From positions 1,886,001 through 1,950,000 of the forward strand of contig NZ_CP104213.1 of NCBI RefSeq assembly GCF_025244745.1: 64,000 bases of DNA, in the 5' to 3' direction. Positions 20,023-30,858 of the stretch are shown in pieces (the first letter of the stretch is position 1; each line of letters opens with the position of its first letter). The translations under genes and the position numbers were made by a program. The notes under the pieces are model-generated. The model made no database searches. It had not been told where the DNA came from and worked only from the letters and a program-made list of their open reading frames with translations. Source of the stretch: Deinococcus rubellus (GTDB taxonomy: Bacteria > Deinococcota > Deinococci > Deinococcales > Deinococcaceae).

Positions 20023-21035
20023 CGCTGGCTCACGCCCCAGCCGACACCGCTGGGCCGCGCCAGGTGTCCGGCCTGCCACTCCAATCCTCCGAACGGATCG
20101 TCCGCGAGCAGCAGCGCGCCGTCGAGGTCGGCCCAGTCGGCCAGGCCCGCCAGATGCGCCGCGCCCGCAATGCCCAGCGACGACTCGATCATGCAGCCGA
20201 TCATGATGCCCAGGCCCAGCGCCCGCGCCGTTCGCAGCGCTGAGAGCGCTTGCAGCGGACCTCCCAGCTTGGCGGTCTTGAGATTGATGCCGTCGAAAGC
20301 GGCGGCCAGCCGGGGCACGTCCGAGACATGGTGCAGGCTCTCGTCGGCGATGATCGGCAGCCGGGCCAGGGCGCGCAGCGCCGCGTGTCCGTCCAGGTCG
20401 TCTGCCGCCAGCGGCTGCTCCAGCAGTTCCACGTCCAGCGCTTCCAGCACGCCCAGCATCCGCCGGGCCTGCGGGCGGCTCCAGGCGGCGTTGGCGTCCA
20501 CCCGCAGCCGGGCCTGCGGCACTTCTTCCCTCAGCGCCTCCACGATCTGCTGGTCGTGCTCTGTCCCGAGCTTGACCTTTAAGATGGTGTGGCCGCTGTC
20601 CCAGGCGTCGTGGGCCTGCCGCCGCATGTCCGGCAATTCGGCCAGGCTCACCGTGTAGCTCGACTCGGGGATCGGCACATCCGACAAGCCCAGCAGCCGC
20701 CACACCGGCAGATTCGCCGAGACGGCGCACCATTCCAGCGCCGCCATTTCCAGCGCGCACTTGACGCTGGGATGGTGATGCGGCATCCGCGCGGCCAGGC
20801 GAGAGTGAAGGCCCTGCCAGTCCCAGGGATCGCCCAGGGCGTCTTCCAGTAGCGGGCCAATAACCTTGACCGTTTCGCCGGTTTCGCCGTAGAAGGCGTT
20901 GGGCGCGGCCTCGCCCCGGCCCACCAGCCCGCCTTCCTCGAAATAAACGAAGCTGCGCGGATAGGTGCTGTGGGTCCAGCGGGCGATGCCGAAGGGCGAT
21001 CTGGTGTGCAGGTCCTGATGCTCCCAGCGAATCAC
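20019..21035 (-). CDS. Enolase-superfamily dipeptide epimerase, probably L-Ala-D/L-Glu
   Basis: The 338-residue protein has the muconate-lactonizing-enzyme fold signatures: ILKVKLG with the K-x-K acid/base pair, RVDANAAW and LLEQPL and IADES for the three metal ligands, NLKTAKLGG with the second catalytic lysine, and GCMIESSLG. This set matches L-Ala-D/L-Glu epimerases, which convert the murein dipeptide L-Ala-D-Glu to the L,L form. GTG 21035 gives a GTGA overlap with the upstream gene, as elsewhere in this operon; GTG 21044 is an alternative. The context (C40 endopeptidase before it, dipeptidase at the operon head) supports the substrate. It resembles B. subtilis YkfB in role. Confidence 0.88.
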   Translation of the reverse strand: MIRWEHQDLHTRSPFGIARWTHSTYPRSFVYFEEGGLVGRGEAAPNAFYGETGETVKVIGPLLEDALGDPWDWQGLHSRLAARMPHHHPSVKCALEMAALEWCAVSANLPVWRLLGLSDVPIPESSYTVSLAELPDMRRQAHDAWDSGHTILKVKLGTEHDQQIVEALREEVPQARLRVDANAAWSRPQARRMLGVLEALDVELLEQPLAADDLDGHAALRALARLPIIADESLHHVSDVPRLAAAFDGINLKTAKLGGPLQALSALRTARALGLGIMIGCMIESSLGIAGAAHLAGLADWADLDGALLLADDPFGGLEWQAGHLARPSGVGWGVSQR

Positions 21036-21895
21036 GCCTCCCACCGCCCGAAGCCCAGCAGTTCAGCTTGCAGCCGCTTGCCGTACTCGCCCTCGCCCAG
21101 TGTTTCCACGCTGACGGCCATCCAGCCAGCGTTGGCGTGGACCATCTTCTTTCCGTCCAGCATGATGCCCACGTGCCCCGGAAAGAATGCCAGATCGCTG
21201 CGCCGCGCGCTGTCCACAACTGTCAAAGCCGCCTGCTGCTGATCGGCGTCGCGTGGCAGGCGCTGCCCGAAGACCCCGAACACCAGTTGCGCCAGCCCCG
21301 AGCAGTCCAGCCCCCAGGCGCTGCGCCCGCCCCAGACATACGGCGCGGCGAGAAACCTCAGCGCCAGTGCCGCCGGGTCCGCGTCCGGCAGCGGTTCAAA
21401 GCAGACGGCCTGCACCCAGCCCCCATTCCCCCCGCCGCCCTCAACAGGTCGCCAGCGCCGCCCGTGCTCAGTGACCTCGTCGCCCGCCGCCGACACCTGC
21501 GCGCCCAAACACAGCTCCGACACCAGCGGACTCTTGATGCTCGGCTGGGCGTAGACGTGGCCGCGCAGGGCCGTCACCGCCAGCGGGTCGGCGGGAGCGT
21601 GGGCGACCACCCCAGCAGTGCGGGCAAACCCGAGGTAGCCGTCGGCCCGCGTCCGCAGCCAGGCCCAGCCGTCGGCGCGGCGCACGACGACCTCCAGCGC
21701 CTCGCCGGGCAGCGCCTCAGTCACCTGCGGACTGGTCAGATCGGGCCGGGCGTGCAGGCTCAGCCGCGCCGGGCCGGTCCAGGCAAGTGTGGGTTCCACG
21801 AAGGTAAACGACTGGTCGAGCCGCCCCAGCAGCGCGGTTTCGGCCAGCCGTCCGGTGTCGTCGTAAGCGTGAATGCGGGGATCCAGCTCGTTCAT
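21032..21895 (-). CDS. NlpC/P60 (C40) peptidase with SH3-like domains
   Basis: The 287-residue protein has two SH3b-like segments (about residues 30-95, with LSLHARPDLTSPQV; and 100-165, with GHVYAQPSIKSPLVSEL) and a C-terminal NlpC/P60 domain with catalytic Cys in WGLDCSGLAQ, His in FFPGHVGIML and the third residue in MVHANAG. There is no signal peptide, so it probably works in the cytoplasm on imported murein peptides, as YkfC-type gamma-D-Glu-diamino acid endopeptidases do. It starts at ATG 21895 in an ATGA overlap with the dipeptidase gene. Its product L-Ala-D-Glu would be the substrate of the next gene's epimerase. Confidence 0.88.
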   Translation of the reverse strand: MNELDPRIHAYDDTGRLAETALLGRLDQSFTFVEPTLAWTGPARLSLHARPDLTSPQVTEALPGEALEVVVRRADGWAWLRTRADGYLGFARTAGVVAHAPADPLAVTALRGHVYAQPSIKSPLVSELCLGAQVSAAGDEVTEHGRRWRPVEGGGGNGGWVQAVCFEPLPDADPAALALRFLAAPYVWGGRSAWGLDCSGLAQLVFGVFGQRLPRDADQQQAALTVVDSARRSDLAFFPGHVGIMLDGKKMVHANAGWMAVSVETLGEGEYGKRLQAELLGFGRWEA

Positions 21896-22878
21896 AAGTT
21901 TGCTCCCAGCCATCTCAGCCAGTTGCGGCCCATCACGCCGCTCGCTTCCGGCGGCAGGGCGTCGGCCAGGCGCTCCAGGTCGCGGTAGGTATCGATGCCC
22001 TGCGGCGTCTTCTCGTTGCCGAAGCCGCCGTCCATGTCGCTGCCCAGCCCCACGTTGTCCCAGCCGATGAGTTCGGCGTAGTGCTCGGCGTGCCGCACCA
22101 CCTCGTCCAGGCTGACCCTGGGCTGCCCCACGTCCCAGCCGCGCTTGAGAAAGAGGCCCAGCAGCACCAGCCCGATGACGCCGCCCCGCCGCCCGATCTC
22201 GCGGACCATCTCGTCACTCAGGTGGCGGTTGCCGTCCACGAAGGCGCGGCTGTTGCTGTGCGAGGCAAAGCAGCGGGGTTGCAGTTCACATGCCTCGAAA
22301 AACGCCTGTTCGTCAAGGTGCGAGAGGTCCTGTGCCACGTTCAGCTCGCGCATTCCGCTGAGCAGTTCGTGCCCGCGTGCCGTCAGCGGTCCCGGGGCGT
22401 CGGTGCCCCCGGCGTAGCGCGTTTTGCCCCAGCTCAGCCCGATGGCCCGGACGCCCGCCTCCGCCCAGAACGGCAGGTCGTCCACGTCGCGCAGCGGGTC
22501 GGCTCCCTCCATCAGCAGTACCACCCCCAGTGGGGAAGAGGCCGGATCGTAGTTGGCGGCGTGCTGACGTACCTCGCCCCCACTCCTGAGCAGTGAGATG
22601 TGCCCGGCGTCCTCCCAGCGGCGGTACTGGTCGAGCTGCGCCAGGGCCTGCACCCGCGCTTCCCGCCAGTCGGTGTACCCGGCGTGCTCGGCGGTCTGCG
22701 GCATGGCGAACAGCGTGCCCAGGCACAGCCCCACCCCCGAGCGCCGCAGTTCCTCGAAGGTGACGGTGGCGGTATCGGGCGACTGCGGTTCGCGCTGCCG
22801 CAGGGTATCCAGGGCCAGCGTCAGGTCACGTCCGTTCAGCGCGTTGAAGGCCAGGTCCAGATGGGCATCGGTCCACAT
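21892..22878 (-). CDS. M19 membrane-dipeptidase-type zinc dipeptidase
   Basis: The 328-residue protein carries the M19 zinc ligands in order: DAHLD, the bridging Glu in LLMEGAD, His in DLSHLDE, His in ASHSNSR, and the catalytic Asp in GLGSDMDGG. These enzymes cut dipeptides, including those with a C-terminal D-residue. No signal peptide is seen. ATG 22878 is chosen because TACCAT lies six bases upstream (leaderless start), whereas the longer frame to 22953 runs into the intergenic AT-rich stretch. It heads a four-gene operon with overlapping stops and starts that looks like murein-peptide recycling. Confidence 0.92.
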   Translation of the reverse strand: MWTDAHLDLAFNALNGRDLTLALDTLRQREPQSPDTATVTFEELRRSGVGLCLGTLFAMPQTAEHAGYTDWREARVQALAQLDQYRRWEDAGHISLLRSGGEVRQHAANYDPASSPLGVVLLMEGADPLRDVDDLPFWAEAGVRAIGLSWGKTRYAGGTDAPGPLTARGHELLSGMRELNVAQDLSHLDEQAFFEACELQPRCFASHSNSRAFVDGNRHLSDEMVREIGRRGGVIGLVLLGLFLKRGWDVGQPRVSLDEVVRHAEHYAELIGWDNVGLGSDMDGGFGNEKTPQGIDTYRDLERLADALPPEASGVMGRNWLRWLGANL

Positions 22879-22922
22879 GTGGTTATGGTAGCCCCTCACG
22901 CTGCCCAGCTGCGTTGGGATAT

Positions 22923-22932
22923 GAATATATAC
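22923..22932 (+). repeat. GAATATATAY motif, one of six copies
   Basis: The ten-base motif GAATATATAC stands here between the dipeptidase and HAD genes. Near-identical copies lie at 5206-5215 (+), 30681-30690 (+), 40502-40511 (-, first base T), 50739-50748 (-, inside gluQ) and 56165-56174 (-). Such A/T-only cores are unexpected at this base composition. The function is unknown. Confidence 0.5.
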
Positions 22933-22959
22933 AATCCCCTCTCCACTATCCATCCAGCA

Positions 22960-23619
22960 CTATCCATCCAGCAGGCCCACCACTTCCCATAATCCCACCA
23001 ATGCTCCCGCGACCTCTCCACTCAAATCCACCAATTCCGCCCGCATCCCGACCTCCCGTGCCGCCACCACGTTCTCGGGCTTGTCGTCCAGAAACAGCAC
23101 CTCGCCGCAGGCCACGCCCAGCTCGCTGGCCGCCAGCCGGAAGACTTCCAGGGCAGGCTTGTGGACGCCCAGGGCGCAACTGCTCAGCGCCACGTCCACC
23201 AGATCGGCCAGGCCGATGGCGTCCAGGGTGGGCCAGATGTTGGGCAGGGTGTTGCTCAGCACACCGATTTTCAGGCCGCGCTCCCGCAAGGCTTCCAGCA
23301 CCGCCCGCGCCTGCGGAGCCGCTTTCATGAACACCTGATACGGAAATTTCGCCAGGAACGCCTCGCCCTGCCCGTCGCTGAGTGAGAGGTCCGCCGCCAG
23401 GCCGCGACTGTACTTGGTCCAGAAGGCCCGCTCGTCGTCGAGGGTTCGCAGATCCCACCACTCGCCGAACGCGCGCTGCCAGTGCTGATGCATCACCCGC
23501 AGTACCATTCCTGCGTCCACGCCAAACTGCTGCTGCGCCCAGGCGGCCGCCTGCGGGTATTTGGCCGCGTCCATCACGCTGAGGGTGTCGTCGCGGTCAA
23601 ACAGCACCGCCCTGATCAT
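22960..23619 (-). CDS. HAD-superfamily phosphatase
   Basis: The 219-residue protein has all four HAD motifs: LFDRDDTLS (nucleophile Asp and D+2), GVLSNT, the lysine in VHKPALEVF, and LFLDDKPENV. A helical cap of about 90 residues follows motif I, typical of subfamily IA enzymes such as phosphoglycolate phosphatase or haloacid dehalogenase. The substrate cannot be told from the sequence. GGAAAGG stands just before ATG 23619, and the gene lies 10 bases after the amylase stop, so it is probably the second gene of the amylase transcript. Sugar-phosphate removal would suit that context but is speculative. Confidence 0.87.
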   Translation of the reverse strand: MIRAVLFDRDDTLSVMDAAKYPQAAAWAQQQFGVDAGMVLRVMHQHWQRAFGEWWDLRTLDDERAFWTKYSRGLAADLSLSDGQGEAFLAKFPYQVFMKAAPQARAVLEALRERGLKIGVLSNTLPNIWPTLDAIGLADLVDVALSSCALGVHKPALEVFRLAASELGVACGEVLFLDDKPENVVAAREVGMRAELVDLSGEVAGALVGLWEVVGLLDG

Positions 23620-23629
23620 CCTTTCCTGC

Positions 23630-25084
23630 TCATCTGGCTGCCGCGCTGCCCAGCACGAAGACCATCGCCGTCTTGGGCGGCAGGCTGAGGTTGAGGTAGC
23701 CGTGACTGATGCTCAATTTGGCGTTGCTGACGCTCTCACCGGGGTCTAAGAACAGCCCCCGTGTGAGCGCCTGGGCGGGGAGTGTACTTTTCAGCGAGTA
23801 ACTGGTCCGTGCCTCGCCGCTGTGCCAGGCAACCAGTACCTGCTGACCGCTGACCGGTTCGCGCCGCACGAACAGCAGCAGTCGGTCTGCCAGATTGTCT
23901 GGCACGTCCAGCAGCGTCTGGTCACCCAACGAGAGGGCCTTTGAGGCCCGGCGCACCTTGACCGCGTTGCTGGCCACCGCGAACACGCCCTGTTCGGCGG
24001 GCGTCCACTGCGACTCGAAACGCATGTCGCGCCGGTTGTCGGGATCGCCCCCACCGCGCATGGCAATCTCGGTGCCCTGCCAGATCACCGGCACGCCGCG
24101 CAGGGTCAGCAGCGCCCGCAATCCGTATTTGGTGCGGTCCTGGCCCAGATCCTCGAACAGCGTGCCCTGGGCGAATCGCGGCAGGTCGTGGTTGTCCAGA
24201 AAAAGGGCCACTTCACCAGGCTGCGGCACCTTGGCGAGTTCAGTCAGGGCGCTACGGACCCGCTCCAGGCCGCCGCCGCCCATGATGCTGGTTTTCATGG
24301 CGTCTTGCAGCTGAAAGTCGAACAGGCCATCAAAGCCGAGTTGCTGGTACTGGCCGACGGTCAGGGCATCTGCGCCGTAATACTCCCCGAGGGTCCAGGT
24401 GCCCGCTGCCCTGTCACGCGCCAGTAGCGCTTTCAAAAAATCGTTCGGCACATTCTTGATGGCGTCGTAGCGAAAACCGTCCACGCCCTGGGTACGCCAG
24501 TAGTCGTCGTTGCCGAACAGGAAGTCGCGCACGGCTGGCGTTTCCTGCTTCAGGTCCGGCAGACCCGCGAGCGGACAGACCACGTCCTTGTTACTGGCCG
24601 CGTCGCAGTCGGCCTGGGTATGAAACCACTCGGGTTTTTGCGTCACGGTGGGGGACGTGTAGCCAAAATGGTTGATCACCTGATCAAGGATCACCTTCAG
24701 CCCGCCCGTGTGTGCGGCCTTTACAAACCCCTCCCACTCGGTCTGCGTCCCGAAATGCGAATCCACCTTGCGAAAGTCGGCGGGCCAGTAGCCGTGATAG
24801 CCGTCGGTGTCGAAGCTGCGTCCCGGCTGCTGCTGATAGATGGGGGTCAGCCACACTGCGCTGACGCCCAGTTTTTGCAGGTAATTCAGCTTGCTGGTCA
24901 GGCCCGCGAGGTCGCCGCCGTGCCAGGCGCGCAGGTTAGTGGGGTCAGTCACGCCGTCGTTGGCCTTGTTGCCGTTGAAGAAGCGGTCGGGCATTACCTG
25001 ATAGATGACCTGCCCGGCAAACGAGGCGGCTGAGGCAGAAGGCAGCAGCGCCGAGAGCAGTAAGCTGGAGGCGAATTTGAGCAT
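23630..25084 (-). CDS. Secreted GH13 alpha-amylase family enzyme
   Basis: The 484-residue protein has a signal peptide of about 20 residues (LLLSALLPSASA) and the GH13 barrel motifs: YQVMPDRFFNG, DGYHGYWPADF, LDQVINHFG, GFRYDAIKNV with the nucleophile Asp, TLGEYYGAD with the acid Glu, and FLDNHDLPRF with the stabilising Asp. A small beta domain closes the C terminus. It should hydrolyse starch or maltodextrins outside the cell. The true start is ATG 25084, seven bases after TACACT, not the longer frame that crosses the divergent promoter. It is divergent from the aspartate kinase gene and shares a mirror-image start region with it. Confidence 0.92.
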   Translation of the reverse strand: MLKFASSLLLSALLPSASAASFAGQVIYQVMPDRFFNGNKANDGVTDPTNLRAWHGGDLAGLTSKLNYLQKLGVSAVWLTPIYQQQPGRSFDTDGYHGYWPADFRKVDSHFGTQTEWEGFVKAAHTGGLKVILDQVINHFGYTSPTVTQKPEWFHTQADCDAASNKDVVCPLAGLPDLKQETPAVRDFLFGNDDYWRTQGVDGFRYDAIKNVPNDFLKALLARDRAAGTWTLGEYYGADALTVGQYQQLGFDGLFDFQLQDAMKTSIMGGGGLERVRSALTELAKVPQPGEVALFLDNHDLPRFAQGTLFEDLGQDRTKYGLRALLTLRGVPVIWQGTEIAMRGGGDPDNRRDMRFESQWTPAEQGVFAVASNAVKVRRASKALSLGDQTLLDVPDNLADRLLLFVRREPVSGQQVLVAWHSGEARTSYSLKSTLPAQALTRGLFLDPGESVSNAKLSISHGYLNLSLPPKTAMVFVLGSAAAR

Positions 25085-25175
25085 GGCGCTCAGTGTAACT
25101 TGCGGGGCCAGCGCCGGAGCTGAATAGACGCGCCGCCCGCGCTTGCGGCCACCGCCGCTTACACTGAGCGCCATG
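25082..25175. repeat. Inverted repeat made of two identical divergent start regions
   Basis: TTACACTGAGCGCCATG reads outward from 25098 to 25082 on the minus strand and from 25159 to 25175 on the plus strand, a perfect 17-bp inverted repeat with 60 bases between. Each arm holds the -10 box and start codon of one gene (amylase, aspartate kinase). Confidence 0.85.
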
Positions 25176-26591
25176 TCAGAGTCCCCCCATCTTCTCGTGA
25201 TGAAATTCGGCGGCACCAATATGGGCGACGCCAACGCCATTCGCCACTCGGCTTACCTGGTCGGGCGCAGCCTCAAAGAAGGGATCAAGGTGGTGGTGGT
25301 GGTTTCGGCCATGTCGGGCGTCACCAACCAACTGCTCGGCATCGCCGAGGCTGCTGAGAAGGGCGACATCGCCAATGCCAACGACCAGATCGCGGGCCTC
25401 AGAACCCGGCACTTCACGGCCGCCCAGGATATTGGGGCGGCCCCCGACGCCGACACCGTGCGCGAGATCCGCGAGCTGCTCGAAACGTTGCGCCAGGCGG
25501 TTTACGGCGTGTACCTGCTGCGCGAACTGACCCCGCGCAGCCGCGACCTGATCGTGGCCTTCGGCGAGCGGCTCTCGGCCCCGCTGATGGCGCTGGCGCT
25601 CGAAACCTCCGGCCAGCGTGCCCACCACCTGACTGGCGGACAGGCGGGAATCGTCACTGACGCCCACTTCGGCAGCGCCCGTCCGCTCAGCACAGCAGCA
25701 GGGCGGATCCGTGACCGGCTCAGCGGCCTGCTGGGCGCGGGCCTGACCCCGGTGGTGGCAGGGTTCATGGGCGAGACTGAGAAGGGGGCCATCACGACGC
25801 TGGGGCGCGGCGGCACCGATTTCTCGGCCACCATCATCGGGGCGGCCCTGCATGCCGACGAGGTGTGGGCCTGGAAAGATGTGGACGGCGTGATGTCGGC
25901 GGACCCCCGGAGTGTCAGGGGCGCGCAGAACATCGCCCAACTCAGCTACGGCGAGGTGATGGAACTGGCCTACTTCGGCGCGAAGGTGCTGCACCCGCTG
26001 GCCGTGACGCCGCTGCAAGACGCCGGGATTCCGCTGCGGGTCAAGAGCGCCGCCGACCCGGAGTTTGCCGGAACGCTGGTGACCACCGAGGCGGCAGGTG
26101 ACGGTGCGCACCCGGTCAAGGCGGTGACGGCCATCAAAGGGGTCAGCATCATTAATGTCTCGGGGGCGGGCATTCTCGGCGTGCCGGACGTGGTGGCCGA
26201 CCTCTTCGCGGCGCTGGCGAAAGAAAACATCACCCTGCTGATGGTCTCGCAGTCGTCGAGTATGAGTAACGTCTCGCTGGTCATCCTCGGCAGTGACGAG
26301 GAGCGTACCCTGGCGGCCCTGACCCCCCCGATGGGCGGGCGGCAGCTTCAGGTGGACGTGCAGCAGGGCGTGGCGGTTCTCGCCATCGTGGGCGCGGGCA
26401 TGCGCGGTACCAAGGGCGTCTCGGCCCGGCTGTTCAGCGCCCTGGCCGGAGACGACATCAACATCCTGATGATCTCGCAGGGCAGCAGCGAGCTGAACAT
26501 CAGCGTAGCAATTGAGGGCGAAGACGTGGAGCGTGCCACCCGCACGGTCCATAGCGCTTTTGGCCTGGACGCCCCGGTTACGGTCCAATAG
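25173..26591 (+). CDS. Aspartate kinase
   Basis: Aspartate kinase phosphorylates aspartate, the first step toward threonine and methionine (and, in other bacteria, lysine). The 472-residue protein begins [17 protein letters not shown] with the kinase KFGGT motif, has [32 protein letters not shown] for substrate and ATP binding, and two C-terminal ACT domains ([25 protein letters not shown]) for feedback control. The ThrA-like length and motifs fit class III-type kinases. Deinococcus is reported to make lysine by the alpha-aminoadipate route, so I give no lysC symbol. ATG 25173 follows TACACT by seven bases. Confidence 0.93.
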   Translation: MSESPHLLVMKFGGTNMGDANAIRHSAYLVGRSLKEGIKVVVVVSAMSGVTNQLLGIAEAAEKGDIANANDQIAGLRTRHFTAAQDIGAAPDADTVREIRELLETLRQAVYGVYLLRELTPRSRDLIVAFGERLSAPLMALALETSGQRAHHLTGGQAGIVTDAHFGSARPLSTAAGRIRDRLSGLLGAGLTPVVAGFMGETEKGAITTLGRGGTDFSATIIGAALHADEVWAWKDVDGVMSADPRSVRGAQNIAQLSYGEVMELAYFGAKVLHPLAVTPLQDAGIPLRVKSAADPEFAGTLVTTEAAGDGAHPVKAVTAIKGVSIINVSGAGILGVPDVVADLFAALAKENITLLMVSQSSSMSNVSLVILGSDEERTLAALTPPMGGRQLQVDVQQGVAVLAIVGAGMRGTKGVSARLFSALAGDDINILMISQGSSELNISVAIEGEDVERATRTVHSAFGLDAPVTVQ

Positions 26592-26725
26592 GCCAACGAC
26601 TCACCAGGCCGACTAGGCCAAACCATTCAGTCTCCGGCTGAGCCAGTGTGCCGATTCGGACTGGCCCCGTTGCTGCGCATCATGGACCCATCAGCGAACC
26701 CGAGTGGACGCTGACAGGAGAGTGA

Positions 26726-26905
26726 ATGTCCATGATCTCAAGCAGCGACCATTGGGCCGCCCAGGCCCGCCTCGATCAGCTTCACCAGGACGCCAGCCGT
26801 GCCCGCCTGCTCAGGCAGCTGCGCGCCCAGTCGGGTTCCAGTCACTGGCTCAGCCGTCTGCTGGGTCGCCTGCTCCACCGCCAACCCCGCGCCGCCGCCG
26901 CGTGA
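26726..26905 (+). CDS. Small basic protein of 59 residues, unknown
   Basis: A complete frame starts at ATG 26726 after a good ribosome binding site (AGGAG, then AGTGA) and ends at 26905. The protein (MSMISSSDHWAAQARLDQ...) is rich in Ala, Arg, Leu and Gln and could form one or two amphipathic helices. I see no signal peptide or transmembrane segment. The strong binding site and the terminator 50 bases downstream support a real gene. It does not match any family I know. Confidence 0.55.
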   Translation: MSMISSSDHWAAQARLDQLHQDASRARLLRQLRAQSGSSHWLSRLLGRLLHRQPRAAAA

Positions 26906-26954
26906 GCGCCGGCCCCTGTCAAGGCAGCAGAGCAATCCAGCAAAACAGAACAGG

Positions 26955-26996
26955 AGAGAAGCGGCGCATCCCAGTTTGAGGATGCGCCGCTTCTCT
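26955..26996. terminator. Bidirectional terminator hairpin
   Basis: A perfect 17-bp stem (26955-26971 with 26980-26996, arms starting AGAGAAGCGG) encloses an 8-base loop. It stands between converging genes, the small plus-strand gene and the M20 peptidase on the minus strand. The minus-strand side is followed by CCTGTTCTGTTTTGC, the better T-run. Confidence 0.8.
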
Positions 26997-27027
26997 CTGG
27001 CGCTTCGTTGTGAGGCTCAGCTTTCCC

Positions 27028-28675
27028 TCAAGCCTGCTCCAGCCGCGCCCGTGCGATTTCCATGACCAGATGCGGCAGCACACCGAAGGCGTAGGGCGCA
27101 TACACCCGCTCGCCGCGTTGGTGGTAGTCGCGGCCCCAGGGACCGGCGTTGACGACCGGCACGCGCAGGGTGTTCCGACCGCTGTCTTCCAGGGTCATGC
27201 GGCTGGCCCAGGCCGGGGTGTTGGCGCGCCGCCCAGAAAGCTCATGTCCGAGACGCCGGGAAAGAAGGGCCGGGTCCGGACGCTGACGCCGAACTTTGCT
27301 TTCACCTGAACAATGGCGCGCTCCACCGCCGTTCGCAGGGCCAAAGATGATTCGTCCTGGCCGAGTTCGGCCACCGGATACGGCAGCGAGCCGAAGCCGA
27401 GGATGGCCGCTGGCCCGGTCAACTGGGCCTCGCGGGCGGCGGTCAGGGTGAGCTGCTGGCACAGGTGCGGCGTATCGCGCGCCGCGCTTGCGGCCGCCAG
27501 GGCCGAGAGCCTTCCCAGCGCTGCCTGACCACCTCTGGCCTCGGCCAGCGCCAGTACCTGCGCGTAGGTCAGCACCTGAACCGGAGCGGCCCGTACCTGG
27601 CTGCCGCTGGCCCGCGCCCGCGTTTCCAGATCGGTGAGGGCCGCCTCCATGCCCGTTTGCACTGCCGTATGCAGCCGCTCCAGCACGTCTCCGGGCGTGC
27701 GCCCGTGCAGCAGCACGTTGAAGCCGCACCACAGGGCGTCTGGGGTGGTCACGTCGTAGTGGTCCTTGAGGTCCGAGAGTTGCAGCAGCGCTGCTGGGGG
27801 TCCCGACTCGGCGGGATGGCGATCGATGAAATCGGGGTGCAGTTCGACGCGCCGGATCATCTCCGCGAGCATCAGCGCCGCACTCAGGCCGCCAAACGGC
27901 GTGCCCGCGTGGGCCGGTCTCCCCAGCAGCAGCAGGCTGGGCAGCACCTTGCCGACGCTGCCCAGGAACACGGCTTGCCCGCGCCCGTCGCCCGCCGGGT
28001 CCACCTCGGCGTCCAGATTAATGGCGGCCACGATCTCCAGTCCGTAGCGGCGCTCGATGTCCGGCAGTTGCCGCACCAGTAAGCGCATGCCGTGCGAGTT
28101 CTCCTCCTCGTCCGGCACCGCTACGAAGAGCACATTGCCCTCGTTTCCTGAAGCTGCCCAGGCTTCCAGTACCGCCAGGCCTGCCGCCAACCCGCTCTTC
28201 ATATCGAGGCTGCCGCGCCCGAAAACGAAGTCGCCGCTGGCGAGGTCGGCCAGCACCGGGCCGTCATGCTCCGGCGAGAACGAGGTTGCCACCCTGGCCG
28301 CCAGCGTCTCAGGCGAGAAGGCGTGCGGCGCGAGGTCGCCGTAGTCGGCCACACCCACCACGTCATCGTGCCCGGTCAGCAGCACCGTCCGGGGACCTTT
28401 GCCGCGCGCCAGGGCACACACCGAGGCGCGTGCTGCGCTGTCATGCAGGGTCGGTTCGAGCCAGACCGGCGGCTGTATCTGATGCGGCCGTGTTTGCGGC
28501 GGCTGCGTTTGTGGTGATTGTCCGGCGAAGGCAGGCTGCGCCTGAAGTTCAGCGCACAGCCACGGTCCGAAGGCCGCCTCGCCTGCTGAGTTGGTGACGC
28601 TGGAGTGCCCGACGAGTTTGAGCGTCCAGTCGCGGGCCACCTGTTCCAGCTCTGGGTGCTCCAGCTGCCCTGTTC

Positions 28676-28679
<4 letters not shown>
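27028..28679 (-). pseudogene. M20-family peptidase, RocB-like, frameshifted near its 3' end
   Basis: The main frame encodes a metallopeptidase with GHDDVVGVADYG (first zinc His), FGRGSLDMKSG (bridging Asp) and VPDEEENSHGM (catalytic Glu), a pattern and length (about 549 residues) close to RocB-type M20 proteins of arginine utilisation. After SDMSFLGGA the frame runs out at 27195. The true C terminus continues in another frame as ANTPAWASRM, VVNAGPWGRDYHQRGERVYAPYAFG and ARARLEQA, stopping at 27028. Removing one GC pair from GGCGGCGCGCCAAC (near 27223-27229) restores one frame. TTG 28679 overlaps the asnS stop as TTGA and is the probable start. It may be inactivated or an assembly error. Confidence 0.78.
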
Positions 28680-30007
<1,328 letters not shown>

Positions 30008-30100
30008 GCTGCCAAGTATAGAGAATACTGCTCTCCACTTCATGCTTGAGTTAAATTTCACGAACCAGCTTTTTAAAATTATCTTTCACAAGCTGCCATC

Positions 30101-30127
30101 CAAAAAACCGGGCTTATGGGCCCGGTT
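30101..30127 (-). terminator. Terminator after the YbjN-like gene
   Basis: On the minus strand AACCGGGC and GCCCGGTT form an 8-bp stem around a 6-base loop, followed by TTTTGG. It lies 16 bases after the stop of the YbjN-like gene. Confidence 0.85.
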
Positions 30128-30142
30128 CGGTTCCGCGCAGTT

Positions 30143-30595
<453 letters not shown>

Positions 30596-30858
30596 GTGGT
30601 ACTTCCTCCTGAGGTGTTGATGCCTGCAAGATTCTATCGCAAATACGCGGCCAGGGGAGCGCCCCCGAGATATCAGTACTGAATATATATTAGGATTGCC
30701 TCTATCTGTTCTAACACCACTTTCTCACAACCTAAAGATCTGCATACCCTCACAACATCAAAGTCTCTCCTCAATCAACATGACTACCCCTTGAAATTTT
30801 GTTTTAGTTAAGCCTAAAATCGCAGGCGTGCATACCCCTCCAAGAGACCCGGTAAAAA
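30596..30858. promoter_or_regulatory. Divergent ybjN-like / mntH intergenic region
   Basis: This 263-base stretch is clearly A/T-richer than its surroundings. It holds the ribosome binding site and -10 of the YbjN gene at its left, one copy of GAATATATAT (30681-30690) in the middle, and the mntH promoter at its right. No small frame with a convincing start was seen. Confidence 0.6.
30791..30820 (+). promoter_or_regulatory. mntH promoter with overlapping palindrome
   Basis: TTGAAA (30791-30796) and TAAAAT (30815-30820) are 18 bases apart. The palindrome TTTAGTTAAGCCTAAA (30803-30818) covers the spacer and -10 box. It resembles DtxR/MntR-type operators (TTTAGG...CCTAAA), so manganese-dependent repression is a reasonable inference. 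Confidence 0.6.
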
